The notes: generated by a model not told the origin, from the sequence alone. DNA of 38,506 nucleotides from JAAZMA01 sp036720245 (GCA_036720245.1 DAIMNI010000016.1:1-38506), one strand, 5' to 3'; numbered from the stretch's first letter, positions 24,474 through 32,940 are shown. Program-made: numbers and translations.

Positions 24474-25775
24474 ATGATGCCAAAAAATTATGGGGAACTT
24501 ACATCATTAAGTATAGAAGAACAAAGGCCTTTTGTTGAATACGGCGGGGTAGATAAATATCCAGTTTTAAGTGGAGAAAAAATTAATATAAATGTTTTTT
24601 CTAAATACAATGGCGATTATTCTGCTCTAGAAAGATATGATGATATTTCCTATAGAGTATTTATTAAATCAGGCAATGAAGAATATGAAGAAATTACAAA
24701 AGGTTATACTAGACCAATACCGATTATGGAGGAATTTTCCCTTCATTATGACAAAAATTTAGAAGCAGGTTTATATGAAATACTAATATTTGTTAAAAAG
24801 GCCAATTATATTGGGCAATATAATGCCAAATATGGAGACTATGATAATCTTTATAATTTTAAATTTAATTGTTATGATAGATTTAATAAGGAATATAAAG
24901 TTTCAGAAGATTTACCAGGGAATATAGTTAATAATGGTTTAGCGGTTGAGGATGAAAATTTTATTTATTATGTAAATAGAATTGGGGATATTTACGGTAC
25001 TTCGACAGATTGTTTATATAGGATAAAAAAGAATAGGAATGAAAAAGAATTATCTAATTTAAACTTTAATACAAGGCTTATAGAAGATAGAGTATGGAAT
25101 TTATATATAGTGGATAATTGGATTTATTATAGTAATTGGATTAATCCTTTCAAACATGGAATTTATAGAGTAGATATTGATGGAAAAAATAGAAGACTAA
25201 TAGCCAATGAACCAGTTAGCAATATGGTGGTAAGAGGAAATTGGATTTATTATATTAGAATGACAAATTATCATTCGGTAGAAAAAAACAATATATATAA
25301 AATATCCATAGACGGTTCTTGCAGAATACAATTAACACAGGATGCAGCTGAAGACATGGCAATATCAGGCGATTGGATTTATTATGTAAATAAGATGGAT
25401 AAATATAAACCCTATAGGGTCAAAATTGATGGATCAGAAAGACAAAAAATTTGTGACGATGAAACTTTATTTATGACAGTTTATAAGGATACCATATACT
25501 ATAGCAATTACGAAGATGAATGTAAACTATATAAGATACACATGGGTAGTAATGAAAAAACAAAGCTTATTGATGATAAAGTCTCTTTTTTCAATGTTTT
25601 TGAAAACAAAATATACTATGTAAATGAATTAGATAATGGTGCTTTATATTTATTTAATACAAATAATGGTAAAAAAATAAAACTTACAAATATTAAAGGT
25701 TCAAATATAATAATACTTAAAGACATGATTTATTATGGGGGTATTTTTTATAATAACAAACATTATATAAAATAG
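24474..25775 (+). CDS. DUF5050-type beta-propeller protein, no signal peptide
   Basis: 433 residues. The N-terminal 145 residues are an immunoglobulin-like/triple-tyrosine-type domain (ININVFSKYNGDYS, SYRVFIKSG). The rest consists of about six repeats with a WIYY-type core (NWIYYSNW, NWIYYIRM, DWIYYVNK, DTIYYSNY, NKIYYVNE, DMIYYGG), as in DUF5050 propellers. There is no signal peptide or anchor, which is unusual for this mainly surface-linked repeat. The start ATG follows the amidase stop codon directly (a second ATG at 24477 is possible), so the two proteins are tightly coupled and may form a complex. The function is unknown; ligand or glycan binding is a guess. Confidence 0.75.
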   Translation: MMPKNYGELTSLSIEEQRPFVEYGGVDKYPVLSGEKININVFSKYNGDYSALERYDDISYRVFIKSGNEEYEEITKGYTRPIPIMEEFSLHYDKNLEAGLYEILIFVKKANYIGQYNAKYGDYDNLYNFKFNCYDRFNKEYKVSEDLPGNIVNNGLAVEDENFIYYVNRIGDIYGTSTDCLYRIKKNRNEKELSNLNFNTRLIEDRVWNLYIVDNWIYYSNWINPFKHGIYRVDIDGKNRRLIANEPVSNMVVRGNWIYYIRMTNYHSVEKNNIYKISIDGSCRIQLTQDAAEDMAISGDWIYYVNKMDKYKPYRVKIDGSERQKICDDETLFMTVYKDTIYYSNYEDECKLYKIHMGSNEKTKLIDDKVSFFNVFENKIYYVNELDNGALYLFNTNNGKKIKLTNIKGSNIIILKDMIYYGGIFYNNKHYIK

Positions 25776-25791
25776 ATATGGAGGTCTTTTA

Positions 25792-26772
25792 ATGTATTTA
25801 ATAGGAATTGATGGCGGAGGAACCAAGACAAAAGGATATGTTTCAGATTTAGAGGGAAATGTTTTAGCCTCAGCTATTGGTGGCAGTTCCAATTATTTAT
25901 CAGCAGGTAGAACTATAGCTAAGGGATCCTTAGAACAAGTAATAAATTCTCTTTGCAATAAAATAAATATAAATAAAAAACAAATAGAAATCATATCCCT
26001 AGGTTTGGCAGGGGTTGGAAGAGAAGAAGATAAAAAGGTCATAGAAGAAATAATAAGGGAAATAGGAATTAATAATAAAGTCATAATAAATAATGATGCA
26101 TACATATCCCTAGTTGGTGCTCATGGGGAAGAGAAAGGGATTATAACCATAAGTGGTACAGGTTCGATTTCCCTAGGGATAGATAGTAATAATAAACTAT
26201 ATAGAACTGGTGGATGGGGGCATATATTAGGAGATGAAGGAAGTGGCTATTATTTTGGTAAGGAAGGACTTGTAGCCATAATGAAGGCATATGATGGTAG
26301 GGTAGAGGACACCAGTATAAAACAGAAAGTACTAGATTATTTAGGTTTTGATACTGAAGATAGGATACCTAAATATGTATATAGCAATATTGAGGAAAAA
26401 GATAAAATTGCAAAACTCGCACCTCTAGTGATTGAAGCAGCTAGTGAGGGGGATAAAATAGCTGTAGAGATTATAAATAAAGGAATTTTAGATTTAATAG
26501 ATTTAACCGACACTAATTATAAAAAAATTAGCGAACCTGTAAATATAGCTTTAGCAGGAGGCATACTTGAAAAATCAACATTTATTAGGGAAAATTTTGT
26601 TAGAAATTTAAAAGACAAAAACCCTCAATATAATGTGATTGAAAATAAATTTAATAGTGGAATAGGTGCTCTTATATTGGCATGGAAATATAAGGGTATT
26701 AAATATAAAGAGGATAAGATATTAAAACAAATTAAGGATGTGGACGAAAATGCCAAAAATGGTTCTGACTAA
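25792..26772 (+). CDS. BadF/BadG-family amino-sugar kinase (GlcNAc/MurNAc kinase-like)
   Basis: 326 residues of the ASKHA fold. Phosphate-1 motif GIDGGGTKTKG (about 5-15), the phosphate-2/adenosine elements ISGTGSISLGI and GGWGHILGDEGSGYY, and LAGGILEKS near the C-terminus. Eukaryotic N-acetylglucosamine kinases and Clostridium acetobutylicum MurK (which phosphorylates both MurNAc and GlcNAc) belong to this family. Next to murQ it would supply MurNAc-6-P or GlcNAc-6-P from sugars released by the ABC route. GGAGG lies upstream of the ATG. The end overlaps the regulator gene by 23 bases. Confidence 0.85.
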   Translation: MYLIGIDGGGTKTKGYVSDLEGNVLASAIGGSSNYLSAGRTIAKGSLEQVINSLCNKININKKQIEIISLGLAGVGREEDKKVIEEIIREIGINNKVIINNDAYISLVGAHGEEKGIITISGTGSISLGIDSNNKLYRTGGWGHILGDEGSGYYFGKEGLVAIMKAYDGRVEDTSIKQKVLDYLGFDTEDRIPKYVYSNIEEKDKIAKLAPLVIEAASEGDKIAVEIINKGILDLIDLTDTNYKKISEPVNIALAGGILEKSTFIRENFVRNLKDKNPQYNVIENKFNSGIGALILAWKYKGIKYKEDKILKQIKDVDENAKNGSD

Positions 26773-27607
26773 AATACGGCATGGTATGAATAGCTTTACA
26801 CCCTCAGAGAAAAAAATAGCAAATTATATATTAAAAAACCCTAATGAAGCTATGAAATTATCAGTTGCAGAAATGGCAAGGAAAAGCAATACAAGTGAAG
26901 CTAGTGTAGTTAGATTTTGTAAAACTCTTGGTTTAGAAGGTTATCAAGATTTAAAAATTGGTATATCTTTAAGTACTGTAGACAATTCAAAGAATAAAAA
27001 AATAATACATGAGATAATTAATGTAGATGATTCACCATCTACTATAATGGAAAAAATGGCTTTAGGGAGTATTCAAGCTATTGAGGAAACAAGACAAATT
27101 TTAAATCCCAAAAGTTTAGAAAAGGCAATTGAGGCTATAGACAGTGCGGAAAGAATATATTTTTTTGGTGCAGGTGCCTCATCTATTGTAGCCTTAGATG
27201 CTCAGTATAAATTTACTAGAATAAATATTCCAAGCTTCATGTATTTTGACAATCATATAGAAATAACCTCGGCTGTACATTTAACTGAAAAAGATGTGGC
27301 AGTGGGAATATCTCATTCAGGCAGAACTAAAGATACTATTCATATATTGGAAATTGCAAAAAAAAGAAATGCTACCACTATAGCTATAACTCAATATGGG
27401 AAAAATCCTATTGAAGAAGTTTCAGATATTGTTTTACATACAGCAAGTGTAGAAAATAATTTTAGATCTGGTGCTATGGCTTCTCGAATAGCACAATTAT
27501 ATGTTATAGACAACCTTTTTATAGGCGTAGCTTGCAAACGATATGATGATGTGAATAGATATTTAGAAATAACTAGAAAAGCCTTAGAATTTGAAAAATA
27601 TAGATAA
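26750..27607 (+). CDS. RpiR-family transcriptional regulator (MurR-like)
   Basis: 285 residues from the ATG at 26750 (AAGGA at 26734-26738; the ATG at 26738 overlaps that site). An N-terminal HTH_6 domain (about 1-75) includes FTPSEKKIANYILKNP and the recognition helix SEASVVRFCKTLG. A C-terminal SIS domain (about 110-250) has YFFGAGASSIVALDAQ and GISHSGRTKDTI, which binds a sugar phosphate. MurR-type regulators respond to MurNAc-6-P, and the gene lies just before murQ. The likely target is the palindrome at 18762-18778. Confidence 0.88.
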   Translation: MPKMVLTKIRHGMNSFTPSEKKIANYILKNPNEAMKLSVAEMARKSNTSEASVVRFCKTLGLEGYQDLKIGISLSTVDNSKNKKIIHEIINVDDSPSTIMEKMALGSIQAIEETRQILNPKSLEKAIEAIDSAERIYFFGAGASSIVALDAQYKFTRINIPSFMYFDNHIEITSAVHLTEKDVAVGISHSGRTKDTIHILEIAKKRNATTIAITQYGKNPIEEVSDIVLHTASVENNFRSGAMASRIAQLYVIDNLFIGVACKRYDDVNRYLEITRKALEFEKYR

Positions 27608-27624
27608 AATATTGGAGGTTATGT

Positions 27625-28506
27625 ATGGAATTAATAACGGAAAAATCTAATGATAGAACTAAAGATATAGATAAAAAATCTACTATGGAAATATTAAAGA
27701 TAATGAATGAGGAAGATAAAAAAGTAGCCTATGCAGTAGAAAAGGAATTACCTAATATAGCTAAGGCAGTAGATAAAATAATTAAATCCTTTAAAAGGAA
27801 TGGAAGATTAATATATATAGGTGCTGGAACTAGTGGAAGATTAGGAATTTTAGATGCTTCAGAGTGTCCTCCTACTTTTAGTACAAATAGGGGCCAGGTA
27901 ATTGGAATAATAGCAGGAGGCTATAATGCCATAACAGAAGCTATAGAGGGGGCAGAGGACAATACAGAAGCAGGAAAAGAAGATTTAAAAAATATTAATC
28001 TTAGAGAAAGAGATACTGTAGTGGGGATTACAGCTAGTGGTAATACACCTTATGTACTAGGAGCTGTTGAATATGCCAATAGTATAGGTGCCACTACTAT
28101 TGGGCTATCATGTAATAAAAATAGTCAGCTTCCACAATTAGCAAGTATTCCAATAACACCAATAGTAGGACCAGAAGTAATTACAGGCTCTACTAGACTG
28201 AAGGCAGGTACTGCACAAAAAATGGTTTTAAACATGCTTACTACTGCTTCTATGATAGGGATGGGAAAGGTATATGGCAATTTAATGGTGGATTTAAATC
28301 CATCTAATGACAAATTAATAGATAGATCTAAAAGAATTATTATGGAAGCTACAGGTATAGATGAAGAAAATGCAGAAAGGTATTTAGAACTATCAGAGAA
28401 CAATCCTAAAATAGCAATAGTAATGATAGAAGCTAATATCACTTATGAAGATGCAGTTGATGTATTGGATAGGTTTGATGGTTCAATTTATAAAGCAATA
28501 GAATGA
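27625..28506 (+). CDS. murQ: N-acetylmuramic acid 6-phosphate etherase
   Basis: 293 residues, close to the usual 300. It cleaves the lactyl ether of MurNAc-6-P to give GlcNAc-6-P and D-lactate. Family signatures: TEKSNDRTKDID at the N-terminus, GAGTSGRLGILDASECPPTF (active-site Glu80, equivalent to E. coli Glu83), EGAEDN (Glu111, equivalent to Glu114) and GSTRLKAGTAQKMVLNML. It is the firmest functional anchor in this operon: the pathway must deliver MurNAc-6-P. No nagA or nagB is in the window, so GlcNAc-6-P would be processed by genes elsewhere. Confidence 0.97.
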   Translation: MELITEKSNDRTKDIDKKSTMEILKIMNEEDKKVAYAVEKELPNIAKAVDKIIKSFKRNGRLIYIGAGTSGRLGILDASECPPTFSTNRGQVIGIIAGGYNAITEAIEGAEDNTEAGKEDLKNINLRERDTVVGITASGNTPYVLGAVEYANSIGATTIGLSCNKNSQLPQLASIPITPIVGPEVITGSTRLKAGTAQKMVLNMLTTASMIGMGKVYGNLMVDLNPSNDKLIDRSKRIIMEATGIDEENAERYLELSENNPKIAIVMIEANITYEDAVDVLDRFDGSIYKAIE

Positions 28507-28532
28507 AAACTAGCACTTTAGGAGGGACTAAA

Positions 28533-28838
28533 ATGTTTAATGCTTTAATAGTATGTTCAGGTGGAATGTCCAGCGCTATAGTAGTAAATGCAATAAAATC
28601 TGAAGCTCAAAAGCAAAATATAGAAATTAATGTTAAATCAATAGGTACTGGAGAATTTAAAAGTGAAATTAAAAATAATTGGGATTTAATTTTAGTAGCA
28701 CCACAGATAAGGCATAGGTTTGATGATTTAGAGCTTCAAGCCAAAGAAATGCAAATATCTATAGAGTTAATATTACCTCAAAATTATAGTCCATTAGGAG
28801 GAACAAATTTAATAGAGCAAATTAAAAAACACATGTAA
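28533..28838 (+). CDS. PTS EIIB, lactose/cellobiose (chitobiose) family
   Basis: 101 residues from the ATG at 28533 (AGGAGGG upstream). The phospho-acceptor Cys8 lies in LIVCSGGMSS, and the small alpha/beta fold ends in a typical ILPQNYS region. It passes phosphate from EIIA to the sugar carried by the EIIC protein encoded 11 bases downstream. It lies 26 bases after murQ. Confidence 0.88.
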   Translation: MFNALIVCSGGMSSAIVVNAIKSEAQKQNIEINVKSIGTGEFKSEIKNNWDLILVAPQIRHRFDDLELQAKEMQISIELILPQNYSPLGGTNLIEQIKKHM

Positions 28839-28849
28839 GAGGGAAAACT

Positions 28850-30118
28850 ATGGAAAAATTTCTTCAATGGCTTGAAAAAAATTTAATATTACCTATGGCA
28901 AGATTATCAGAAGAAAGGCATTTTAAAGCTATACGTGATAGTATTGGTTATATTTCGCCATTAATAATGATAGGATCAATTTTTTTAATAATTGCCTATC
29001 CACCAATACCAAATTTAGCAGAAAAAATGGGTTTAGAGCTAGTAGAAAATATTTTAATACCATATAGACTTACTATAGGATTAATATCTCTATATGTATC
29101 TTATGGTATTGGGTATAGCTTAGGCACATCATATGAATTAGATGGAATATCCTGTGGAATATTGGCAATGACATCCTTTATCATGACTACAATTCCTTTG
29201 GATATGAAGGAAAAAGGATTTGTATTACCAATGGATAGCCTTGGTGGTTCGAGTTTGTTTACGGCCATATTAATATCAACACTTACTGTAGAGTTAATAA
29301 AGGTATTAGGCTCAAAAGATTTAATAATAAAAATGCCAAAAAGTATACCAGATTCAGTAATTAAACTTTATAAAAACTTAAGACCTATAGCATCTATTAT
29401 ATTAATTATTTGGATAGTAAGGGTAGTAATAGGCTTTGATATACAAGGATTTATTATAAATTTATTTAATCCATTAGTTAAAGCGGTAAATACATTTCCA
29501 GGTACATTAATAATAATTTTGTTAATTACACTATCATGGGTAGTGGGTATACATGGAATTTCAGTAGTAGGTTCAATAATTCGTCCCATATGGCTAGTGT
29601 TAATTAGTGAGAATATGGTGGCCCTTGCAGAAGGTGCTAAAATTTTACCAAGTATTGTATCAGAGCCTTTTTTCCAGTGGTTTGTATGGATAGGTGGTTC
29701 AGGAGGGACTTTAGGCTTGGTACTACTTTGTTTAAACTCCAAATCAGACTATTTAAAAAGCCTAGGAAAGTCAAGTATAATGCCAGGAATTCATAATATA
29801 AATGAACCAATTATATTTGGTGCCCCCATAGTGTTAAATCCATTGTTAGGCATACCTTTTGTTGTGAGTCCTCTTATAACTGGAACTATAAGTTATTTTG
29901 CAATGTATTTTAATTTAGTAGCAAGACCAGCAATTATACCACCTTGGACATTACCAGCACCTATAGGAGCCTATTTGGCAACTAATGGGGACTGGAGAGC
30001 AATTGTTTTAGTAATTGTAAACATAGCGATTATGACAGCAATATATTATCCATTCTTCAAGGCATATGAAAAACAATTACTACAAAAAGAACAGGGAAAA
30101 GATACGGTAACTGAATAA
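28850..30118 (+). CDS. PTS EIIC, cellobiose/chitobiose-type permease
   Basis: 422 residues, about ten membrane segments. The N-terminus MEKFLQWLEKNLILPMARLSEERHFKAIRDS is typical of CelB/ChbC proteins. Conserved loops are WVVGIHGISVVGSIIRPIWL, GGSGGTLGL, MPGIHNINEPIIFGAPIVLNP and IPPWTLPAPIGAYLATNGDWRA. This family moves beta-linked disaccharides (cellobiose, chitobiose) with phosphorylation. With murQ and chbG-like genes the substrate may be a GlcNAc-containing disaccharide or GlcNAc-MurNAc; this is inference. Glucose-type MurP is a different PTS family. Confidence 0.9.
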   Translation: MEKFLQWLEKNLILPMARLSEERHFKAIRDSIGYISPLIMIGSIFLIIAYPPIPNLAEKMGLELVENILIPYRLTIGLISLYVSYGIGYSLGTSYELDGISCGILAMTSFIMTTIPLDMKEKGFVLPMDSLGGSSLFTAILISTLTVELIKVLGSKDLIIKMPKSIPDSVIKLYKNLRPIASIILIIWIVRVVIGFDIQGFIINLFNPLVKAVNTFPGTLIIILLITLSWVVGIHGISVVGSIIRPIWLVLISENMVALAEGAKILPSIVSEPFFQWFVWIGGSGGTLGLVLLCLNSKSDYLKSLGKSSIMPGIHNINEPIIFGAPIVLNPLLGIPFVVSPLITGTISYFAMYFNLVARPAIIPPWTLPAPIGAYLATNGDWRAIVLVIVNIAIMTAIYYPFFKAYEKQLLQKEQGKDTVTE

Positions 30119-30120
30119 TA

Positions 30121-30148
30121 AAAGGCACCAGTTTTACTGGTGCTTTTT
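30121..30148 (+). terminator. Intercistronic terminator/attenuator inside the PTS genes
   Basis: The stem AAAGGCACCAG / CTGGTGCTTTT (30121-30131 and 30137-30147) with loop TTTTA and a T-run directly follows the EIIC stop codon. It lies between two genes of one PTS, so partial read-through or processing must occur, or the downstream genes have another promoter (none evident). Confidence 0.8.
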
Positions 30149-30181
30149 AGAGGCATAAATACGCAAATTGGAGGAGATAAA

Positions 30182-30526
30182 ATGGACAATTTAGAAGAAA
30201 TAGTATTTTCTATAATCGTACATGGGGGTAATGCCAGGGCTAAAGCTTATGATGCACTAAGGGCTGCACAAAATGGTGATTTTAAAGAAGCAGAAGAATT
30301 TTTAAAAGAAGCAGAAGAAGAATTAGGAAATGCCCATAAAATTCAAACTGATATTATTCAAAAAGAGGCTGCTGGGGAGAAGATAGATATTTCAGTTTTA
30401 TTTGTACATGCTCAGGATCATTTAATGACTGCCATAGCTGAAAAAGGTCTAATAGAAAATATGATAGATTTATATAAAAGGATAGATAAGCTAGAAAATG
30501 ATAAATATAGTAAAAAAAATATTTAA
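30182..30526 (+). CDS. PTS EIIA, lactose/cellobiose family
   Basis: 114 residues from the ATG at 30182 (GGAGGAG upstream; the in-frame ATG at 30140 lies in the terminator tail). The trimeric helical EIIA signature VHAQDHLMTA carries the phospho-His76 and the Mg-binding Asp79. It donates phosphate to the EIIB protein. The IIB-IIC-(terminator)-IIA order matches chitobiose systems (chbBCA). Confidence 0.9.
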   Translation: MDNLEEIVFSIIVHGGNARAKAYDALRAAQNGDFKEAEEFLKEAEEELGNAHKIQTDIIQKEAAGEKIDISVLFVHAQDHLMTAIAEKGLIENMIDLYKRIDKLENDKYSKKNI

Positions 30527-30547
30527 CTCAATTTAGTAGGTGATAGA

Positions 30548-31297
30548 ATGAAAAAGCTAATTATAAATGCAGATGATTTTGGATTAACAAAGGGAATAAA
30601 TAAAGGTGTAATTAAGGGTATAAAAGAAGGTATTGTAAGTAGTACAACGGTAATGATAAATATGCCATATGCTTATGAAGGCATTGAAATTTTAAAATCC
30701 ATGGGTTTTAAATCAGCTGGGGTCCATTTGACATTAACTGCAGGTAGTCCAACACTTCCCATAGATGAAATACCTTCCTTAGTAAATAATGAAGGCAAGT
30801 TTTATAAAAGAAGAAATGAATTATTTCCAAAACTATTGTTAGAAGATGCGGAAAAAGAACTTCGAAACCAAATTGAACTTTTTATAAAAGCAGGTCTTAA
30901 GCCTTCTCATTTAGACGGGCATCATCATATTCAAATGTATGATGGACTTAGGGAAATAGTAGCTAAATTAGCAAAGGAATTTAATTTGCCTGTAAGATAT
31001 GCAAATGAAGAAACCAAAAAATACTTAAAACAGAATAATATAATCACAACAGATGGCTTTTCTATGGAGTTTTATGGAGATAAGGCCTGTATAGATACTA
31101 TTAAGGAAAATTTAATGAATTTTAATGGAGAGACTTTTGAATTCATGTGTCATCCTGCCTTTGTAGATGAGGAATTAATGGGACTTAGCAGTTATAATTC
31201 ATATAGGGGAAAAGAGCTATTTATATTAACAAATAAAGATTTAATGAATTGGATAAAAAGTAATGGATTTGATTTAATAGGCTTCAATGGATTATAA
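30548..31297 (+). CDS. ChbG/YdjC-family carbohydrate deacetylase
   Basis: 249 residues. Metal-site motifs: NADDFGLT (Asp9, Asp10), GVHLTLT (His), LDGHHHIQMY (His cluster) and MCHPAF. E. coli ChbG removes one acetyl group from chitobiose-6-P, which is needed for its breakdown and for induction. Beside a chitobiose-type PTS this activity is the best guess; the substrate here might instead be a 6-phosphorylated GlcNAc-MurNAc species. No signal peptide is seen. AGTAGGTGAT precedes the ATG. Confidence 0.88.
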   Translation: MKKLIINADDFGLTKGINKGVIKGIKEGIVSSTTVMINMPYAYEGIEILKSMGFKSAGVHLTLTAGSPTLPIDEIPSLVNNEGKFYKRRNELFPKLLLEDAEKELRNQIELFIKAGLKPSHLDGHHHIQMYDGLREIVAKLAKEFNLPVRYANEETKKYLKQNNIITTDGFSMEFYGDKACIDTIKENLMNFNGETFEFMCHPAFVDEELMGLSSYNSYRGKELFILTNKDLMNWIKSNGFDLIGFNGL

Positions 31298-31375
31298 TAT
31301 AGGGGAATTATATATAGATTTAAACCCAAGTGTCAGGGTAATATAATATCAAATCGTTGAAAGGCAGGTAATATT

Positions 31376-31858
31376 ATGTTTAAATTTATGAAAAAGAATA
31401 AGGAGGTAGAACTAATATCTCCGATTACAGGCAATATAATTCCCTTAGAAAAGGTTCCAGACCCTGTATTTTCTGAAAAGATAATGGGAGATGGGATAGC
31501 CATAGAACCAAGTGAAGGTAAGATCTTATCCCCAATTGATGGAAAAATAGCTACAATTTTTCCCACAAATCATGCCATAGGTTTAGTTAATAAAGAAGGT
31601 TTAGAAATACTTATTCATATAGGAATAGATACTGTAGAATTAAAGGGGGAGGGCTTTAATAGAATTGCAGAAGAGGGAGCAGATGTAAAAAAGGGAGATC
31701 CACTAATGGAAATAGATTTAGAAAAGATCAAGAATGGCGGAAAATCCACTATAACTCCAATAATCATAACCAATATGGACAAAGTAGACAAAATAAATAA
31801 AAATACTGGCAAGGTAGAAAGAGGAAATAATTCTATATTGACAGTGCATTTAAAATAG
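31376..31858 (+). CDS. PTS EIIA, glucose family (Crr-like)
   Basis: 160 residues. It carries the glucose-type EIIA fold: ELISPITGNIIPLEKVPDPVFSEKIMGDGIAI, then the paired His66 (NHAIGL) and phospho-His81 (ILIHIGIDTVELKG). This EIIA class works with glucose/GlcNAc/MurNAc-type EIICB (PtsG, NagE, MurP), not with the lactose/cellobiose EIIC here. It may therefore serve an EIICB encoded elsewhere or regulate the operon's ABC ATPase. AGGCAGGT lies upstream. The following gene starts 11 bases after its stop. Confidence 0.92.
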   Translation: MFKFMKKNKEVELISPITGNIIPLEKVPDPVFSEKIMGDGIAIEPSEGKILSPIDGKIATIFPTNHAIGLVNKEGLEILIHIGIDTVELKGEGFNRIAEEGADVKKGDPLMEIDLEKIKNGGKSTITPIIITNMDKVDKINKNTGKVERGNNSILTVHLK

Positions 31859-31868
31859 GAGGAAAAAA

Positions 31869-32918
31869 ATGATTATAGAAGAAAAGATTATATATTTAGA
31901 AGAATATCTTAAAAAACTATGTAAGGATCAAGTATTTCCAGGGGCCTATTATGGAATTGTAACAGAAGATGAATTTTATTCTAATTATTTGGGTAATTCA
32001 CAAATAGTACCAAATGTAGAAAAGGTAGAGAAAAATACTCTATATGATTTAGCCTCTATGACAAAAGTAATATCTACTACAACAGCTATAATGATTTTAA
32101 TGGAGAGAGGATATTTCACTTTAGACACTTTTGTATCTGATATTTTACCAAGATATAAAAATAGAGGCGTTAAGATTAAACATTTGCTTACCCATACATC
32201 TGGTCATGATGCTGATATTGACTGTAAAAAAATGAATAGAGAAGAACTAATTAATGCGATTTATGATTCTAAAATAGATTCAAATAAATTTGAAAAAAAA
32301 GTATTATATTCTGATATAGGCTATATTCTTTTAGGGTTTATAGTAGAAGAACTAACTGGCTCTCTTGAAAAATTTGTACAGAAAAATGTATTTGAACCCT
32401 TGGATATGAAAGAAACTTTTTTCAATCCAGATGAAAAATATATAAGTCGTTGTGCCGCTACAGAATATTGTAAGATGAGAGAAAAAATGATAAAAGGCAT
32501 AGTACATGATGAAAAAGCCTATGTTTTAGGAGGGGTAGCTGGTCATGCTGGGTTATTTTCTACAGTAGAGGATATTTCCAAATTTATTAAAATGTACTTA
32601 AATGATGGAATTTATAATGGGAAACAAATACTAAATAAACAAACTATAGATTTAATGGCAAAATGCCATACAGAAGGTATGGATTCGGAAAGGGGATTAG
32701 GCTGGATAGTTAAAGGTGAAAATAATATATTATGTGATATAGCTAGTCCTAAAACCATATACCATAGTGGATTTACTGGTACCTCCATAATAATGGATTT
32801 AGAATATAAAAAGGGATTTGTACTACTTACAAATAGAGTACATCCTTCAAGGGAGAACAATAAATTAGTAGATCTTAGAAGAAATATTGCAAATGTAGCT
32901 TTTAGTGTAATGAGGTAA
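31869..32918 (+). CDS. Beta-lactamase-family serine hydrolase, AmiE/YbbE-like, no signal peptide
   Basis: 349 residues. Class C/PBP4*-type motifs: SMTK (nucleophile Ser63, Lys66), YSD (Tyr147 of the YxN-like motif) and HSGFTG (replacing KTG). The closest functional parallel is B. subtilis AmiE in the MurNAc operon ybbCDE-murRPQ, which removes peptides from MurNAc, but AmiE is exported and this protein has no signal peptide. Clostridial esterase/DD-peptidase-like members of the same fold are the alternative. It is the last gene of the operon; GGAGG precedes the ATG. Confidence 0.82.
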   Translation: MIIEEKIIYLEEYLKKLCKDQVFPGAYYGIVTEDEFYSNYLGNSQIVPNVEKVEKNTLYDLASMTKVISTTTAIMILMERGYFTLDTFVSDILPRYKNRGVKIKHLLTHTSGHDADIDCKKMNREELINAIYDSKIDSNKFEKKVLYSDIGYILLGFIVEELTGSLEKFVQKNVFEPLDMKETFFNPDEKYISRCAATEYCKMREKMIKGIVHDEKAYVLGGVAGHAGLFSTVEDISKFIKMYLNDGIYNGKQILNKQTIDLMAKCHTEGMDSERGLGWIVKGENNILCDIASPKTIYHSGFTGTSIIMDLEYKKGFVLLTNRVHPSRENNKLVDLRRNIANVAFSVMR

Positions 32919-32940
32919 AAACGGAAAAAATATATAATTC

